The notes under the pieces were generated by a model, which was given only the letters and a program-made list of their open reading frames with translations, ran no database searches and was not told where the DNA came from. The position numbers and the translations under genes are program-made. From Metabacillus bambusae (GTDB lineage: Bacteria; Bacillota; Bacilli; Bacillales; Bacillaceae), in assembly GCF_017497975.1 (NCBI RefSeq), contig NZ_JAGDEL010000001.1, positions 248,001 through 312,000 of the forward strand: a stretch of 64,000 bases of DNA. Direction: 5' to 3'. Shown in pieces: positions 63,861-64,000 of this stretch; within the stretch, counting starts at the first letter, position 1; every line of letters starts with the position of its first letter.

Positions 63861-64000
63861 AGTAAGTCCCCCTTTAAACAACCACTATAACCTATAATAT
63901 ATGATTTATCCAAAAGAAGAAAGAACAATTACTTGACAAATAATAAAAAGTGCAACCATCTTAATCTTACTTTATCCAAAAAAGGTCTATGTAAAACAAA

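Overview
This is a low-GC chromosomal segment of an endospore-forming member of the Bacillaceae (Bacillus sensu lato). The evidence is the set of sporulation genes (spoVK, cotE, ricA/ymcA, spoVS, sirA, a Spo0E-type phosphatase, a damaged cwlJ), Bacillus-type regulators (GlnR, LexA/DinR with matching boxes, cre-like sites) and a gene order that follows the B. subtilis chromosome over most of the window. No rRNA, tRNA, CRISPR array or intact insertion sequence was seen. Species cannot be fixed from the sequence alone.

Layout. 1-4.7 kb is an accessory sugar-catabolism cluster: two TIM-barrel isomerases, a Gfo/Idh/MocA dehydrogenase and a divergent AraC regulator, with cre-like sites, followed by a DUF3891 gene. 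4.9-5.9 kb holds a GC-rich repeat, an unassigned structured RNA with its own terminator, and a 68-residue protein. 5.95-15.2 kb is the conserved yneK-ccdC-ccdB-ccdA-ynzD-yneF-sirA-ynzC-yneB-yneA-lexA block, with the divergent SOS promoters of yneA and lexA readable base by base; tkt, usually found here, is absent. This block is interrupted at the 3' end of yneF by a decayed integrative element (9.7-11.8 kb) bounded by a 49-bp perfect duplication of the yneF tail. 15.2-18.95 kb is a gene graveyard containing the N terminus of an ICE-type FtsK/SpoIIIE protein and one intact acyltransferase. 19-29 kb is glnA-glnR-ynbB-hflX, a TRIC-type channel gene, some small genes, and spoVK-hfq-miaA. 29.3-35.7 kb is a second accessory region: a methyltransferase; a TetR-controlled cluster of a CMD protein, an SDR, a cupin and a frameshifted cyclophilin-like gene; and a SUKH immunity-type gene next to an integrase C-terminal remnant. 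35.8-64 kb returns to the conserved core: mutL-mutS-cotE-ymcA-miaB, topB, a frameshifted cwlJ, an alcohol dehydrogenase, kbl-tdh, a 2-oxoacid:ferredoxin oxidoreductase, a dipeptidase, spoVS-ymdB-rny, recA, cinA, pgsA, the rodZ-like ymfM and ymfK.

How the genes work together. lexA, yneA and recA form the SOS circuit (repression, division arrest, repressor cleavage and recombination); mutS/mutL do mismatch repair. glnR/glnA form the autoregulated nitrogen loop. sirA, ynzD, ymcA, spoVK, cotE, spoVS and cwlJ act at successive stages of sporulation and germination. ccdA with ccdB/ccdC serves cytochrome c maturation. tdh and kbl convert threonine to glycine and acetyl-CoA. miaA and miaB perform successive modifications of tRNA A37.

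The least expected content is outside ordinary genes: two families of dispersed intergenic repeats (family A, five loci, each carrying a DnaA-box-like TTATCCACA or a variant; family B, four copies of a GC-rich near-palindrome bounded by TTGATT/AATCAA arms), a structured RNA with mutually exclusive pairings, two clean frameshifts in otherwise well-preserved genes (cwlJ and the cyclophilin-like gene), and scars of at least two, probably three, integrative elements. I did not find a complete, obviously new multi-gene system; the structured RNA, the repeats, the yneF-tail element and the ymfK P-loop protein are the best leads.
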